The notes under the pieces were generated by a model. That model searched no databases. It saw nothing but the letters and a program-made list of their open reading frames with translations, and was not told the origin of the DNA. 64,000 nt of DNA from Lunularia cruciata (Eukaryota; Streptophyta; Marchantiopsida; Lunulariales; Lunulariaceae). Each line of letters starts with the position of its first letter. The stretch's first letter is position 1. The translations under genes and the position numbers were made by a program. Below are positions 12,380 through 23,560 of this stretch, one piece after another. The stretch covers positions 44,373,034 through 44,437,033 of the forward strand of contig OX419762.1 of the NCBI GenBank assembly GCA_948567375.1, in the 5' to 3' direction.

Positions 12380-13727
12380 CAAGCAATGGTTGATTGGATA
12401 GTTTAGGAGTTTGCAGATGTGTTTCCAGATGATCTTCCAAAGGGATTACCCTCCAATTGAGGTATGCCCTTCAAGATCAAGTTATTGCCAAGGAGTACTC
12501 TAGTGAGTAGACCAATCTATTGGATCTCACCAAAGGAGTTGGAGGAGTTGCAAACAACACTTACAGAGTTGTTGGAGAAGGACTTCATACAACGTGGTAC
12601 CTCTCCTTGGAGAGCACTAGTACTATTTGTTCCAAAGAAGGATGGAGGACTTTGTTTTTGTATTGATTACCGTGGGTTCAATAAGCAAACCGTGAAGAAT
12701 GCATATCCCTTGCCTCAGATTGATGACTTGCTTGATCAACTAAGTGGAGCAGGCTACTTTTCCAAGTTGGATCTTCACAACGGCTATTGGAAAATTCCTA
12801 TTGATAGAGAAGATGTGCAAAAGACTACCTTTTGTACAAGGTATGGGCATTTTGAGTGGAGAGTTCTACCTTTCGGACTCACTAATGCTCAAACAATCTT
12901 CATGGATCAGATGCATCGGGTGTTGGATGGACTATTGGATTGGTCCGTGGTGGTGTTCCTGGATGATATCTTAGTTTATAGTAAGATAGAGGCAGAACAC
13001 GTGAATCATGTGCAAGAAGTCCTAAGGCAACTATGACAATGGAAATTTTATTGCAAGAAGTTGAAGTGTGCCTTTTGGCAAAAGGAGGTTACCTTCTTGG
13101 GTCATAAGATCTCATCAGAGGAGATCAAGATGGAAGAAGAGAAAATCAAGGCCATTATTGATTGGCCTACTCCAAAAGATGCTATAGAAGTACGACCATG
13201 CAATGGATTGGCCAGTTTTTACCAATGGTTCATCCATTCTTATGCTCAAGTGGCTGCACCATTAGTTGATCTCTTGGGAAAGAACTCAAGCTTCCAATAG
13301 ACCACCAAGCATGAAGAAGCATTCCAGAAGTTAAAGCATATGGTGTCTTCAAGACCCATTCTTCAACCATATGATCCTCAACTACCCTGTGTGGTTAATT
13401 TTGATGCTTCTAAATTTGCAATTGGAGCCGTGCTACAACAAGAATTCTCATTGCCTTTGTGTCTTGCCGACTCAATATGGCTGAACAAAACTACTCCAGA
13501 GATCAAGAACAACTTGCAATGGTATACGCTATCAAGGTATAGAGGCATTACCTCCTAGGGAAACAAGTGATCATGCAAATTGATCACAAACCATTGTTGC
13601 AGATCTTACACTTGGAACACATGAAGAGTCAACATCATCAATGGGAAGAACAACTCCAACTGTATGACATCAAACTTGAGTACAAACCAGGTTGGTTCCA
13701 TATCATCCCTGATGCTTTATCACGATG
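12380..13727 (+). pseudogene. Reverse transcriptase and RNase H of the chromovirus
   Basis: RT motifs are in order: KDGGLCFCIDYRGFNKQT, YFSKLDLHNGYWKI, LPFGLTNAQTIF and the catalytic VVFLDDILVYSK (FLDD at about 12956). The long open piece is 12464-13036. The thumb/connection follows at 13061-13300 and RNase H at 13340-13727 with VVNFDASKFAIGAVLQQ, IDHKPLL and a final PDALSR. The RNase H Glu region is out of frame, and stops occur at about 13034 and 13298. It would copy element RNA into DNA in the particle. Relatively well preserved but not functional as it stands. Confidence 0.92.
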
Positions 13728-13734
13728 ACCTGAT

Positions 13735-15345
13735 TTGAAGTCTCTTCCTCTCATCATAGTGGTAATTTCAACGGTGTCAATTGACTCCAAGGTCCAAAAC
13801 GAGTTTCAATCAGCTCTACACCAAGATCCCTTCTTCCAAATGGTACATGGTTGCCTTACGGCATGCAATAAGGAGTACAACATCTTCTCCATCAAGGAGG
13901 GCCTTTTATTCCATGAGGACCGGATCTATGTTCTAGCTAAAGGTGATCTTCAACTTGTGTGCCTTCAAGAAGCTCATGATTTACCCATTGCTGGTCACAT
14001 GGGTGTGGACAAGACCTTGGGTACCCTCCAACGTCAATGGTGGTGGCCCAACATGACATGAGATGTTCAAGAATTTGTCCAATCATGTGAGAGCTGCCAA
14101 CGTAACAAGGCCAAAAACCAAAAGCCGAGTGGACTCCTTGAACCACTCACCATTCCATCCGCTTGCTGGGAGCATTTAAGCTTGGATCTCATCACATCCT
14201 TGCCAAAGACAAAAAAAGGACACACCGCAATCATGGTGTTTGTGGATAAGCTTAGTAAGCAAATCCACTTGGCACCAACCTGTGATACCATGGATGCTCC
14301 AACCTTAACGCAAATCTACTTCGACAATGTCTTCAAGCATCATGGGATGCCATGTGTACTCATCTTTGACCGTGATCCTTGATTTACCAAGAAGTTTTGG
14401 CAAGCACTCTTCCAAATACTTGGCACCAAGCTTGCTTTGTCCATGGCCTATCATCCTCAAACTGATGGACAAACAAAATGTGCAAATCATACATTGGAGG
14501 ATATGTTGCATGCCTTTGTCAATGTCCACCATACCAATTGGGATGAATGTCTTGTAGTTGTAGAATTTGCCTACAACAATTCCAAACATGCAAGCACCGG
14601 ATTTTCTCCTTTCTTTCTCAATTTTGGTCAAGATTTGTTTGTTCCAGATTCTCTTCTTGCTCCCCCTCCATCTCAAGTTCCTCATACTTCTACGTTCTTG
14701 ACCACTATATCCCAATTTCTCCAAAAAGCCAAGTCTCACCTCCTTGTTGCTCAGAATTGCTAAAAACAATATGCGGACCACCATCGTTGTGATCTCACCT
14801 TTGAAGTTGGTGATAAAGTCATGCTATCCTCTAGTAACCCCCCTCTCCGACTTAATACCCAAATTTGTAAACTTGCCCCTAATTGGATAGGACCCTTTGA
14901 CATCACCCAAATTGTCTCTCCTGTTGCTTATTGACTTGCCTTGCCTTGTCACATGCGTATCCATCCTGTCTTTCATGTTTTCAAGTTGAAATCCTTTGTT
15001 CCTAACCCCTCTTCCTTTTCCTCTTGATTCCAACCTCCCCCTCTTTGTCCCTATCAATGATCATGAGGAGTACAAAGTTGATCGTATCCTTACGCATTGC
15101 CGTATTCAACGAGGCCGTATTCACCAACATATGGAGTACAAGGTCCTTTGGAAAGGGTATCTCCTTCATGATGCCACATGGGAACCTCTTTCTCACCTCC
15201 CGAATGCACAGACCGCCATCCAAGAATTTGAAGCTTCACTGGCGACAAGGATGTCACCAATTAGCAGCGGGAGAAGATGTAACAATATGGAGTTTAACAA
15301 CAAAGTTAGTCGGGCTTACGAAGTAGCACACAAGACAAATTAGCC
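13735..15345 (+). pseudogene. Integrase with C-terminal chromodomain
   Basis: The HHCC zinc domain (H at AHDLPIAGHMG, C at SCESCQR) spans about 13965-14102. Catalytic D and D are in LSLDLITSLP and IFDRDP, and the E is in NHTLEDML near 14490. A GPFDI-like motif occurs near 14887. The chromodomain at about 15070-15240 has YKVDRIL, MEYKVLWKGY and DATWEPLSHL, giving the aromatic residues of the methyl-lysine cage. Stops near 14059, 14380 and 14761 break it. The ORF runs on into the 3' LTR and stops at about 15343, so chromodomain tail and U3 overlap. Confidence 0.92.
15266..15277 (+). other. Polypurine tract
   Basis: AGCGGGAGAAGA immediately precedes the 3' LTR start TGTAACAA and lies inside the end of the chromodomain ORF. 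It is the expected plus-strand primer site. Confidence 0.75.
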
Positions 15346-15681
15346 TAGAATATTACGGAAGTATCTAGGAAGCTTCTTGGGAAGATTCCCGGCTAGCTTA
15401 GCTTGCACCTCAAGTAAGTAGCTTCTAGAAGGAAGCTTCTAGAAGCTTCCAACTAGCTTAGCTTGCATGCCAAGTAGGCGGCTTCTAGGAGGAAGCTTCT
15501 TGAGAAACTTCCTAGTTAACTTGGCTTGCACTCTAAGAAAGCGACTTGAGGAAGCTTCTTGAGAAGTTTCTCAAGGGCCTTGTATGCTACCTATAAATAC
15601 CAAAGCCAAAGCTAATGCTAGGCATTTGGATCCTACATTCAAGTGTCCTCCTATTTCTCTCCTTGGTCTCGGTCTTTTACA
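15278..15681 (+). repeat. Chromovirus 3' LTR
   Basis: Starts TGTAACAATATGG and ends TTTTACA, followed by the CTAGG duplication. It carries the same GAAGCTTC palindrome pairs and TATAAATA box as the 5' LTR, with a few substitutions (for example GAAGATTC at the second palindrome) and a short deletion near its end. Confidence 0.93.
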
Positions 15682-15686
15682 CTAGG

Positions 15687-16812
15687 TGTTTGGCTTTGAA
15701 GAAAGAGTTGAGAACTCTTGGGTCCGTAAGCCTTTTTGTTCTGAATTCTTCTATAATCCAATGATAGCCCATGTGAAGGAATCCTTGACTTGGTGGTTGG
15801 GTCAAGATAAGATTGCATGCTTAGTGCAATATGCCCATGTGGATGGATATTCCTTTATAATTTTTGACTTTACTTGACTTTTAACTTAGTAACTTGAATT
15901 ACTATAGTAAATAGTAACTTTAGTGCATAACTATTTCACAAGTATATAAACAAGGGGTGAGGAGGTACTCATCATCCTTTCTTTTGCAACTTTATCTATC
16001 TCATTTGGCTCTCTAGTGAGCAAGGTTTTGAGTCTTGGAGTTTTAGCCTTGGAGGAGTATGATGGAATTGGAGTTCCTTGCCTTCTTAGTATATGGTGTG
16101 CTACCATAATAGCCATTAGAGATTCATCTTGAGTGAGAGTAGGCCGGCTCAAAGACCAAAGGTAGGATGAAGGGTCATCCAAGACAAATACACAAGGCCC
16201 ACTCAAATTGATATCCAAGCAATAGGAGCAAACTCTTTTGAAGAGTTTGAAAGAGAAGAGAGTGTGCCCTTGGCCTCATTCAAGATCATGAGAGGAGAAA
16301 GCTCAAGCAAGAAGGAAATTTGGCAGATCATAGTAGTGCCTCTTCCCAACTAATAGTGTACAAGGTGGTCCCGGATCTTGAATTATTGGAGCAACTTCTC
16401 CCCATCTACACAAAGTCTAACAATGGAATCATAGACTATGTGATCCTCATCCAAGATCTTCACCAAAGAAAAGATGAATGCAAGGGAAGAATTGCAAAAA
16501 GTTTGTACCCAAAATTTGGAGATGGGAAAACAAAGCAATGCCTTGGTGCAAGAGGTGATCAAACTCAAAGAAGAAAGTCACGCTCTAAAGAAGGAGATGA
16601 AGGACGAAAGGGCATTGAGAAAGAAAATGGCTAGCTTACAAGAGGAAGAAACACATCAATGAATCAAGCTAGAAGAAGAGATAAAAGCTCAAGAGGAAGA
16701 GATTGACGTGCTTAAGGGAGAAGTAGAGAAAGTAGTGGTGTCTCTTGTGGCAGTAGAAGTTTGCTATCTAGAGGAGCTACAAGTAGTTGACACCTAGGTA
16801 GGGAAACTCATG
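15687..16812 (+). pseudogene. Right flank of the chromovirus: coiled-coil ORF relic
   Basis: Continuation of the sequence interrupted at 10064. Open pieces at 15686-15877 and 16320-16662 are unrecognised. The second contains VVPDLELLEQLL and lysine/glutamate-rich coiled coil, resembling VVTPLLELLKEHQ at about 18610 in the long-LTR ORF and part of the relic at 1118-1534. It is probably an older copy of that ORF. It is interrupted again at GAGAC (16813-16817) and resumes at 27959. Confidence 0.45.
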
Positions 16813-16817
16813 GAGAC

Positions 16818-19800
16818 TATGGTGCCCACATTTTTTGTTTTTTTTGTTTTTATTAGTATTTGGGAGAGGAAGTAAACAAAGAAAGTTGAGTTGCGAAAGA
16901 AGGAATGGATGGAAGTGACTTTGGAGGAAATCCAAGGAAGTTGAGATTGGATCTGATCATGGAAGTACTCAAGAGAAGGGTACAAAGAAAGAATTCCAAA
17001 GAGCATTGTCTTTGGATCAGGAAGCAAAGGCCGATACAAAGACCGTCTAACAACCTTGGTACATGGCAAGAAAGTACTTTTCAAGAAATGGCGGAGACAG
17101 AAGAAGCATGTCTTGATAGTGACAGGACATCAACATGCAGAAGAAGGGGAAGTCAATTTTGAAATAGACTGAAGAATGACTGCAATTTGGGGTAATATAA
17201 AAGTGCAATTTTGCAAGGACAAGTTGAATATGTCAAGTAGATTTCCAATCCCTATGAGTAGTTGTCTTGCAGTAATGCATGTCAGGAAGCCAATTGTCTT
17301 GTCCAGGAGAAGGAATAGTTTTCCAATGCCAAAGAACAAGAGAGCAGATCATGGCAAAGAAGGTCACAAATGCTCTCGCAGTGCAAAGTTTTGCAATTTG
17401 TAGGTTAGACGTTGTAGCAAGGATCAAAGTCTTAAATAGACTTCGTATTACCTTTTTAGCATGGAACTTGAATTTCAATTTTGTAGGAGTCATGGTAGGG
17501 ATTGTGAGGACAGCCGCAAAGTCAAAGGGAAGAGAGGAAATCTGGCCTGATGGACTAAGTCGGATTGGAGGTTAGTGTTGGGGAAGGAAGCAGGAGAACG
17601 AATGGGGATCACTTTCTATCGGAAGTGTGATGCTATAGAGGAGACAGCGGAGATCCAAAATTCGTTCTTTGCTCCGCACACAACAAATGGTTACAAGGTG
17701 GAGTCCTATCGGGACCCAATTCAACGAAGTATCACGGGGACAATAATGGCCATGTTCAAACTAGAACAAACAACTTATGTGAACATGCAATAGGTGGTCT
17801 TTTTCCACCAGATGTTTGCAGGAGTGAAGGTGAAATGGGTGAAGTGTATTCACCAACGAATGAGGCAGATGGTGGTCAATTGGAGGACAGGTTCACCTCC
17901 ATGTTATTTTGCACCGTTTCAGCACACTTCTACTTTGGGTTGAACTTGCTGACAGCAAAGGAGAGGCATCGCATGGTGTTGCATTTCCATCTTGATTTGA
18001 GACGGAAGGCGGATGAAGAAGAGCAACAATATATGGCACACTTGCGAGCCAGTGATGATCACTTCTTGAGGACGGGATAGTAGAAGATGGACAAAGTCAT
18101 GAGTCCAAAGAAGAAGAAGTGTAGTTAACCCGAAAATGCAAAGTCACCTCTAGCACAACGAAAGACCCAAAGACTGGTTCTGCAGAGTAAGAAGAGTGTG
18201 AGAGAAGCACAATCGGAAACCAAGTCTAAAGGAGAGGCAAAGTCTCAAGGAGAGGACTCAAAAGAAGATGAACTCACTTTGCAAAGTAAGGAATCCAAAA
18301 GTGAGAGTGAGGGGGAACATGAGGTTCAACAATCGATTGGAGTGGGTGAAGCTTGTCATGCGATGATTGACAGTGTATCAAGAAAGAAAAATCATTGCAT
18401 AGCCCTAGTTGTGGAAGAGAAGGGGGCTGAAAGACGGAAGGAGTATCCTTCGGGGCCGAGTTTAGTAGGTAAGGAAGAAGGAAGCTTGGAAGTAGTGTCT
18501 CTAAAGATACAAAGATTGCGACTTTGGCAAAAGGAGCCGATGGAAGAAGCAAAGTACAAAGATGGGGTCAAAGACAAAGAGAATTTTGGCAGAATACAAT
18601 ATCTATCAAAGGTTGTCACTCCATTGTTGGAACTATTGAAGGAGCACCAGAAGGTGATTCCCCAAGATTGTATGAAGGTGAAAAATGAGTTGCAAGTGGT
18701 GAAGTATTTGCTGGTTGAAGTGAAGGGTTTGTAGGAGCACGTAGTCCAAAAAGATGAGGAAGTTGAAGAACTTTGGGTGGATGCAGTCTTGAAGAAGAAG
18801 AATTTCAAGAAGTTGCAAGAGAGTGTTGAGTCAAGAGGTAAGGAACTGTAGAAGCAAGCCAAAGAATTGAAAGAGCAAGCAATGTTGCTGACCAAGATGA
18901 AAGAGGAGGTTAGTGATGTGCGCATCGAGAGTATTCTTGTGAAGGCGATGGCCGCAATAGTGGAGCAGGAGTTGGAAAGCTTGAGGAAGAGCGCAGCCGG
19001 GAAGGATCAAGCATGGTAGAGAGAGTTGGTAGTCAGGCATCAAGAAGAAGAAAAATTGTGCGAGATAGTACAAAGTGCTGAGTTATAGAGTTCATAGTAT
19101 GCAGAGGAGAAGAAGATGCTCGGTGCTGAGTACGAAGATGAGTTGAAAATGTACCGCAAAGAGTTGAAGGTAGAGCAATCTTGATGGTATGAGTCAGAAT
19201 CACTAGGAGAAGTTGTAGGAAAGTTGTGGGCAATCTTGAGCATAGAGGATGAAGGGACATTAGAAGAAGCACGTCTACATGAGTTAAAGTTGCTTGTGCA
19301 GGAAACTTGAAAGAGAAAAGCCAAAGATGTAGATATGAACATTTTGCTGATCCGATTAAGGGAGCGAGTAGATTGGAAGATGTTAGAAGTAGGAGACAAT
19401 GTCAGTCTCAGATTAGATTTAGTCAAGTCAGAGTTAGAGCAAATCAGGAGTAGTGTGACAAAGGAGAGGAAGTCCAATGTTACAGAAGTAGGAATTCAAG
19501 TGTCATCAGACTTGTTATTTGACATATTAGAGAAGAGTGGGTCAGAAAAGGAAGTAGATAGATTACCCATGACCTCAATTGTAGATTGTAGAGAAGAGAT
19601 AGTAGAAATAGTAAAGGATTTGGTAGAATCATATATACCCAAAGAAGGAGAAGTAATAGGAAGATCATCGGGTTTGAAAGCTGATGAGGAGGTAGACATT
19701 GGATCGAGGTAGAAACAGATTTGAGATCTGAAGAGGCAGATATGAAGGGGTGCATTGTCAGTTTGGATCTGCAAGTTAGAAGAGTTGTTGTAGAAAGGTA

Positions 19801-20506
19801 TTTTTGTTAGAACTATTGTTTGCTTCATTATTTAAAGGTAGCATTCGTAATATTATGTTGTTCAGTATTCATATTTCTGAAGATGGATAAAGTGAAGTGC
19901 TGTTTTCAATGCTTGTCGCTTGAGCTTGATTCTAAGTATAAATTCTGTGTTTGTGTTTGTGAGTGTTGGGAGGATTCTGAAGTGCAAGTCAGTGTGTCTA
20001 TAAATGTTGGATTCCATAGCTTTGATCTTCATTTTGTGTGTGTGATCCTGAGTGAAGTGCAATCGGAGTAATGCCTTGACAGATCTAAGAGGAATTGTAG
20101 TGTTGGTAGTATTCTGCATTTGTGAGTGCAGTGCAAAATTGATGTGAAGCAATTTCAATCAAGGAAGTTGTGCCTTCAGTGGAGGGGTAGAACATAATTC
20201 TGAGGCAAAGTTGTTTTCACAATGAAATGCCGTCTTTAGGAGCATTTGAATCATCACAATCAACATTTGTTTGGACAGAATTTGCTATGTTGTGATTTTG
20301 CATGTGTGTATATGTGACAAGTTGTCAAGATCATGAGCTTGTTACTCTCTTCTAGGTGTGGTTTTTACCTGAGAGATTAAAGACGCAACCAAGACAAATT
20401 GAAATTGCTACTTTGCTTTGTATTTGACCAATTCTGAATTGTATCTTTGCGGGAACAAACTTTACTTACCTGATTACCGCAAAGTGATATTTGCCGGGTT
20501 GTCACA
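16818..20506 (+). repeat. 5' LTR, about 3.7 kb
   Basis: The start matches the 3' LTR start (TGTGGTGCCCACATTTT, here with TG changed to TA). The end is GGGTTGTCACA, forming TGTG/CACA inverted ends. The first kilobase aligns throughout with 26679-27690, and the final 250 bp align with 27700-27953. Most of the LTR is occupied by a broken ORF on the same strand. Confidence 0.85.
16905..19712 (+). pseudogene. LTR-encoded coiled-coil protein, broken ORF (about 900 codons)
   Basis: Begins MDGSDFGGNPRK about 90 bp inside the LTR, with an equivalent start MDKSDFGGN in the 3' LTR (26765). Parts in order: a basic N-terminal segment; a segment with WGNIKVQ and CQRTREQIMAKKVTNALAV (about 17185-17400); an unknown folded domain at about 17575-18080 with TNGYKVESYRDPIQ, TTYVNMQ and YFGLNLLTAKERHRM; an acidic linker; then some 450 residues of coiled coil (18560-19712). 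Frame changes and stops (for example near 17792, 18732 and 18849) interrupt it. I recognise no known family. It sits downstream of integrase when read from the 3' LTR, as a U3-encoded accessory gene would. Confidence 0.7.
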
Positions 20507-20512
20507 TTCTTT

Positions 20513-20530
20513 TGGTACCGCTGCTGGGGA
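20513..20530 (+). other. Primer-binding site, tRNA-Asp-like
   Basis: TGGTACCGCTGCTGGGGA lies just after the 5' LTR. It matches the tRNA-Asp-type plant PBS TGGCGCCGTTGCCGGGGA at 14 of 18 positions; the minus-strand relative at 47908-47925 is also close. Confidence 0.7.
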
Positions 20531-20599
20531 TACAAAACTTGGAAGTGGAAGAATACAAAGCCAATCTTGGAATTGGGTACCAAAGCAATATGAATGTCT

Positions 20600-22784
20600 C
20601 CATCAAGGGAACAACAGGAAGAGAGAGTTTGAAGATGAACATTGCATCATGAAGAAGAAGAATGTCTAAAGATCCAATCTACTTTTGACAAAATTGAATG
20701 AGAGGCGTTGGACTTTCAACTTCTCCACGAAGTTCAAGAAGCTTTGCGAGAACTTGAACAAAAGAAATACAAAGGAGGGTGGCAAGGCTTCTTTTTGTCG
20801 TCTTCTTCCAAGAAGAAGAAAGACTCAAGCGGGCAAACATATTCATTACGACCCAGTACACCGACTTCCCCTAAAGTTGTAAAGGAAGTCAAATTCATTA
20901 AGAAGTTTGTTCACAAAAAGACAACACAAACACTTACGGAAGAAGAGTGTCAACATCTTCTACGCATGATTCCTTGGTTGTCTCAAAGGAATTTAGAAGA
21001 ACACTTGGAAGGTGCTGAAGCTCTTACTTCTAGTTGGGTTGAAGTCAACACAACCAGAGAAGAAGAAGAAATTGTCAAAGAAGACCCCACTTTGAACTTG
21101 ACTAATTGGAACCCTTGGGCCAACACTACGGCGTCCATACCAAGCAGCTCCTTGGTTCCCTCAAGTTCAAACTTACCACAGCCGAGTCCACCAAACTGAG
21201 CGATGACTTTGTTGTCTGTCACCCGACACGCCTATTAGAAGTATAAGGGGACAAAACAAGACAAAGATCCTGATGAATTTATCCAAGAATTCAAAGTCAT
21301 TTCCTTTGCCAATAAGGAACATGACTATGTGGATGGTCTGCAGATTTTCCCAAGTCTGCTCCAAAAGAAGGCTCGGAGCTAGTATACCCATGTAACTCAA
21401 AAGGGGTTCACACCAGCAAATTGGGCAGACTTACAAAATGGCTTCCTAGAATAATTCTGGGAAGTGGATTATGATACGAGTGTCTTTGCGGCACTTAATG
21501 ATTTGGACCAAGGGAAGAAGGAAAAGTTGAGAGATTACTCCAAGCGGTTCATGGCCCTAATGAACCAAGTTCTGAAACAATTCGGTGTGGTGGGTTACTT
21601 TGATGCCCAAGCCATTACCTAGTTCCTTTGGTGGACTTTCACTAGAAATTTGTATCTTTGCCAGGGAGAGGAATGTAACTTCCCTAGACAAAGTCCTCAA
21701 ACATGTTGCTTGATATGAGGCGGCTCACTTCCACTCGTCCAGCAACCAAAGAAATCGGGAGAAGAAAGGCAAGAAGCCCAGAAGGAGAGCTTCTTGCAGC
21801 ACATCCCCTTCTTCAGAGGAATCCTCCACATCTTTGAGTTCTTCTTCAAAATCCAAAGAAGAAGCAAAGCCATGAAGAATACAAAGACGCGGAGGAAAGA
21901 AACGAGTTACACCGCCAACAAAGAATGTACCTAAGGCAGACTAGAAGCTGGAAACTCTTATTAAACAATTTGTGGATTTCAACATCCAGATGATTGGGGC
22001 TAAGGACCAAAGAAAGAATCCGTCATTTGGCCGACCAAATGTATGGTGCACTGCGTGTGGTAAATCCAGCCATGCTAATACAGATTGTTTGACCCGCACT
22101 GCGTTTCCAATGCAACAAATTGATTGGGTTCCCGGTTGGGACTAAAGTGAGGAAGAAGAGGCTGTGTACCAAACCCAAGAGGTACAGCCTCAAGCAAGCA
22201 CATCGTACCAAGGTCTGAGGTATGGACCAAGGGAGTACAACAATAATGCTCCCCCATGAAGACCACCAATGGGCGGCCAAATAGGCCTCAAAATGTTGCA
22301 TTGGGTGCTTGCTACAATTGTGGCTCGATGGGACATTGGTCTCCAAATTGTCCGAAGCCAAGACAACAAATTGGTTATGTTCCACTTTGCAGAAATTGTA
22401 AAGGATCGGGGCATACGGGAAATCAGTGCCCGCAACCACCCAACCCAAAGCCGCTTGTAAAGTATGTATAGACCCCTTGCTGCGCTCCAAGCAAAAGGGG
22501 ATACAAATGTAAATTGTATAACACTTGAAGAAGAGAGGCTTCAAGAAGAGAGTCCCGCTTAAGAAGGAGAATGGCCGGACCTCAAAATTTTGAAGGTAGA
22601 GACACACACAAGGAAGAAGAAGCGCGATCCCAAAGAAGTGAGAACTACTTCTTTGTCTTCTCAAAAGGTGAAGAGGCTACGCCCAAAAACTATCCTTTTT
22701 GCTAAGGAGGAAAAGTTCCTAGCAAAAGCAAAAGCTAAAGCAAAAGCCTTGCAGAAAGAAATCAAGGAAGCAGTACGGAGATGA
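20600..22784 (+). pseudogene. gag with three CCHC zinc knuckles
   Basis: The N-terminal open piece is 20708-21199. The capsid region follows at about 21230-21720, with QDKDPDEFIQEFKVISF and LRDYSKRFMALMNQVL. Three zinc knuckles fit CX2CX4HX4C: CTACGKSSHANTDC near 22056, CYNCGSMGHWSPNC near 22312 and CRNCKGSGHTGNQC near 22387. A basic lysine/alanine-rich tail ends near 22784. Stops, one a TAA near 21450, break the frame. The protein would form the particle and bind RNA. Confidence 0.85.
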
Positions 22785-22799
22785 GTACGGAGTGGGAGA

Positions 22800-23560
22800 T
22801 GAGTTTAGAGGAGAACACAAAGATATAGCCTCCAGTTTTTCTGGCGGATATCAGGTCCAAAGTAAAAGACTTGATCCAAGCCAAACTTGGTCAACCCAAA
22901 GATCATTGGGTCAAGGCCATACATACTCCGATTACCATCCTGAAGCACCCTAAAGTCCAATTTTGAGCAAGGATAGACTTCGGTTCCAAAGATGCAGGCA
23001 AAGAAGGTGAAATTGGGAGGAGTTCTACTATATGTTATTGTGGCTAATATGACGTCTACAAGTGCTAATGTCACATTTAAGCAATTGTGGGAGGACAATA
23101 AGCTGTACAAAAAGAAGCTGAGTTTAACCCTCAAGAAAGTAAAGGCGATGACCAAGAAAAACTTGCCCACAATTTATCATATTGAACAAGAAGATTTGGG
23201 ATCTCCCAAAGTGGATGCAGAGATCACAGGCTGCATGATCACATCCATAACCATTGATTTGGGGTCGGGTGTGAATGTTATGATAGAAGACACTGCACTT
23301 TGACTGGGGTATATAGCGTTTGAACCAACACCCCAAATTCTGAAATTTGCGGATCAAACGAGGAGACAGCCCTTGGGCATGCTGTCAAATATCACTACGA
23401 TCATTGGAGAGGTGCCCTTCAAGTTAAATTACTTTTTGTTGCAACCAATAACCAAAACTGGTTACCCTCCCTTGATCGGAAGACCCTGGTTGTATAGTGC
23501 CCAAGTTACTGTGGATTGGCACCAACAAAAGTTAAGGTTTAAGAACATTCTGTCCAAAGA
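22800..23560 (+). pseudogene. Linker and retropepsin-like protease
   Basis: Active-site sequence TIDLGSGVNVM near 23255, then PLIGRPWLYSAQVTVDWHQQ near 23475, the IGRPWL motif common in Athila/Tat-type proteases. A TGA at about 23301 lies between the two motifs. Open pieces are 22992-23303 and the start of 23373-23945. Confidence 0.85.

Larger units (their letters stand above)
10065..15686 (+). mobile_element. Ty3/gypsy chromodomain retrotransposon (chromovirus), near complete
   Basis: LTRs at 10070-10495 and 15278-15681 both start TGTAACAATATG and end in ACA. They are flanked by an identical 5-bp target-site duplication CTAGG (10065-10069 and 15682-15686). Between them, in order, are an initiator-Met-type PBS, gag with a damaged zinc knuckle, protease, reverse transcriptase, RNase H, integrase, a C-terminal chromodomain and a purine-rich tract. 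This domain order is that of plant chromoviruses, whose chromodomain is thought to guide integration to heterochromatin. All ORFs carry stops, so the copy is defective although its ends and duplication are intact. Confidence 0.93.

Noticed and set aside
18274..19755. Several minus-strand ORFs of 60-177 codons opposite the LTR ORF
   Set aside because: Complement of an E/K-rich coiled coil gives long S/L/F/T-rich open frames; no motif, and the plus-strand frame is conserved between copies instead.
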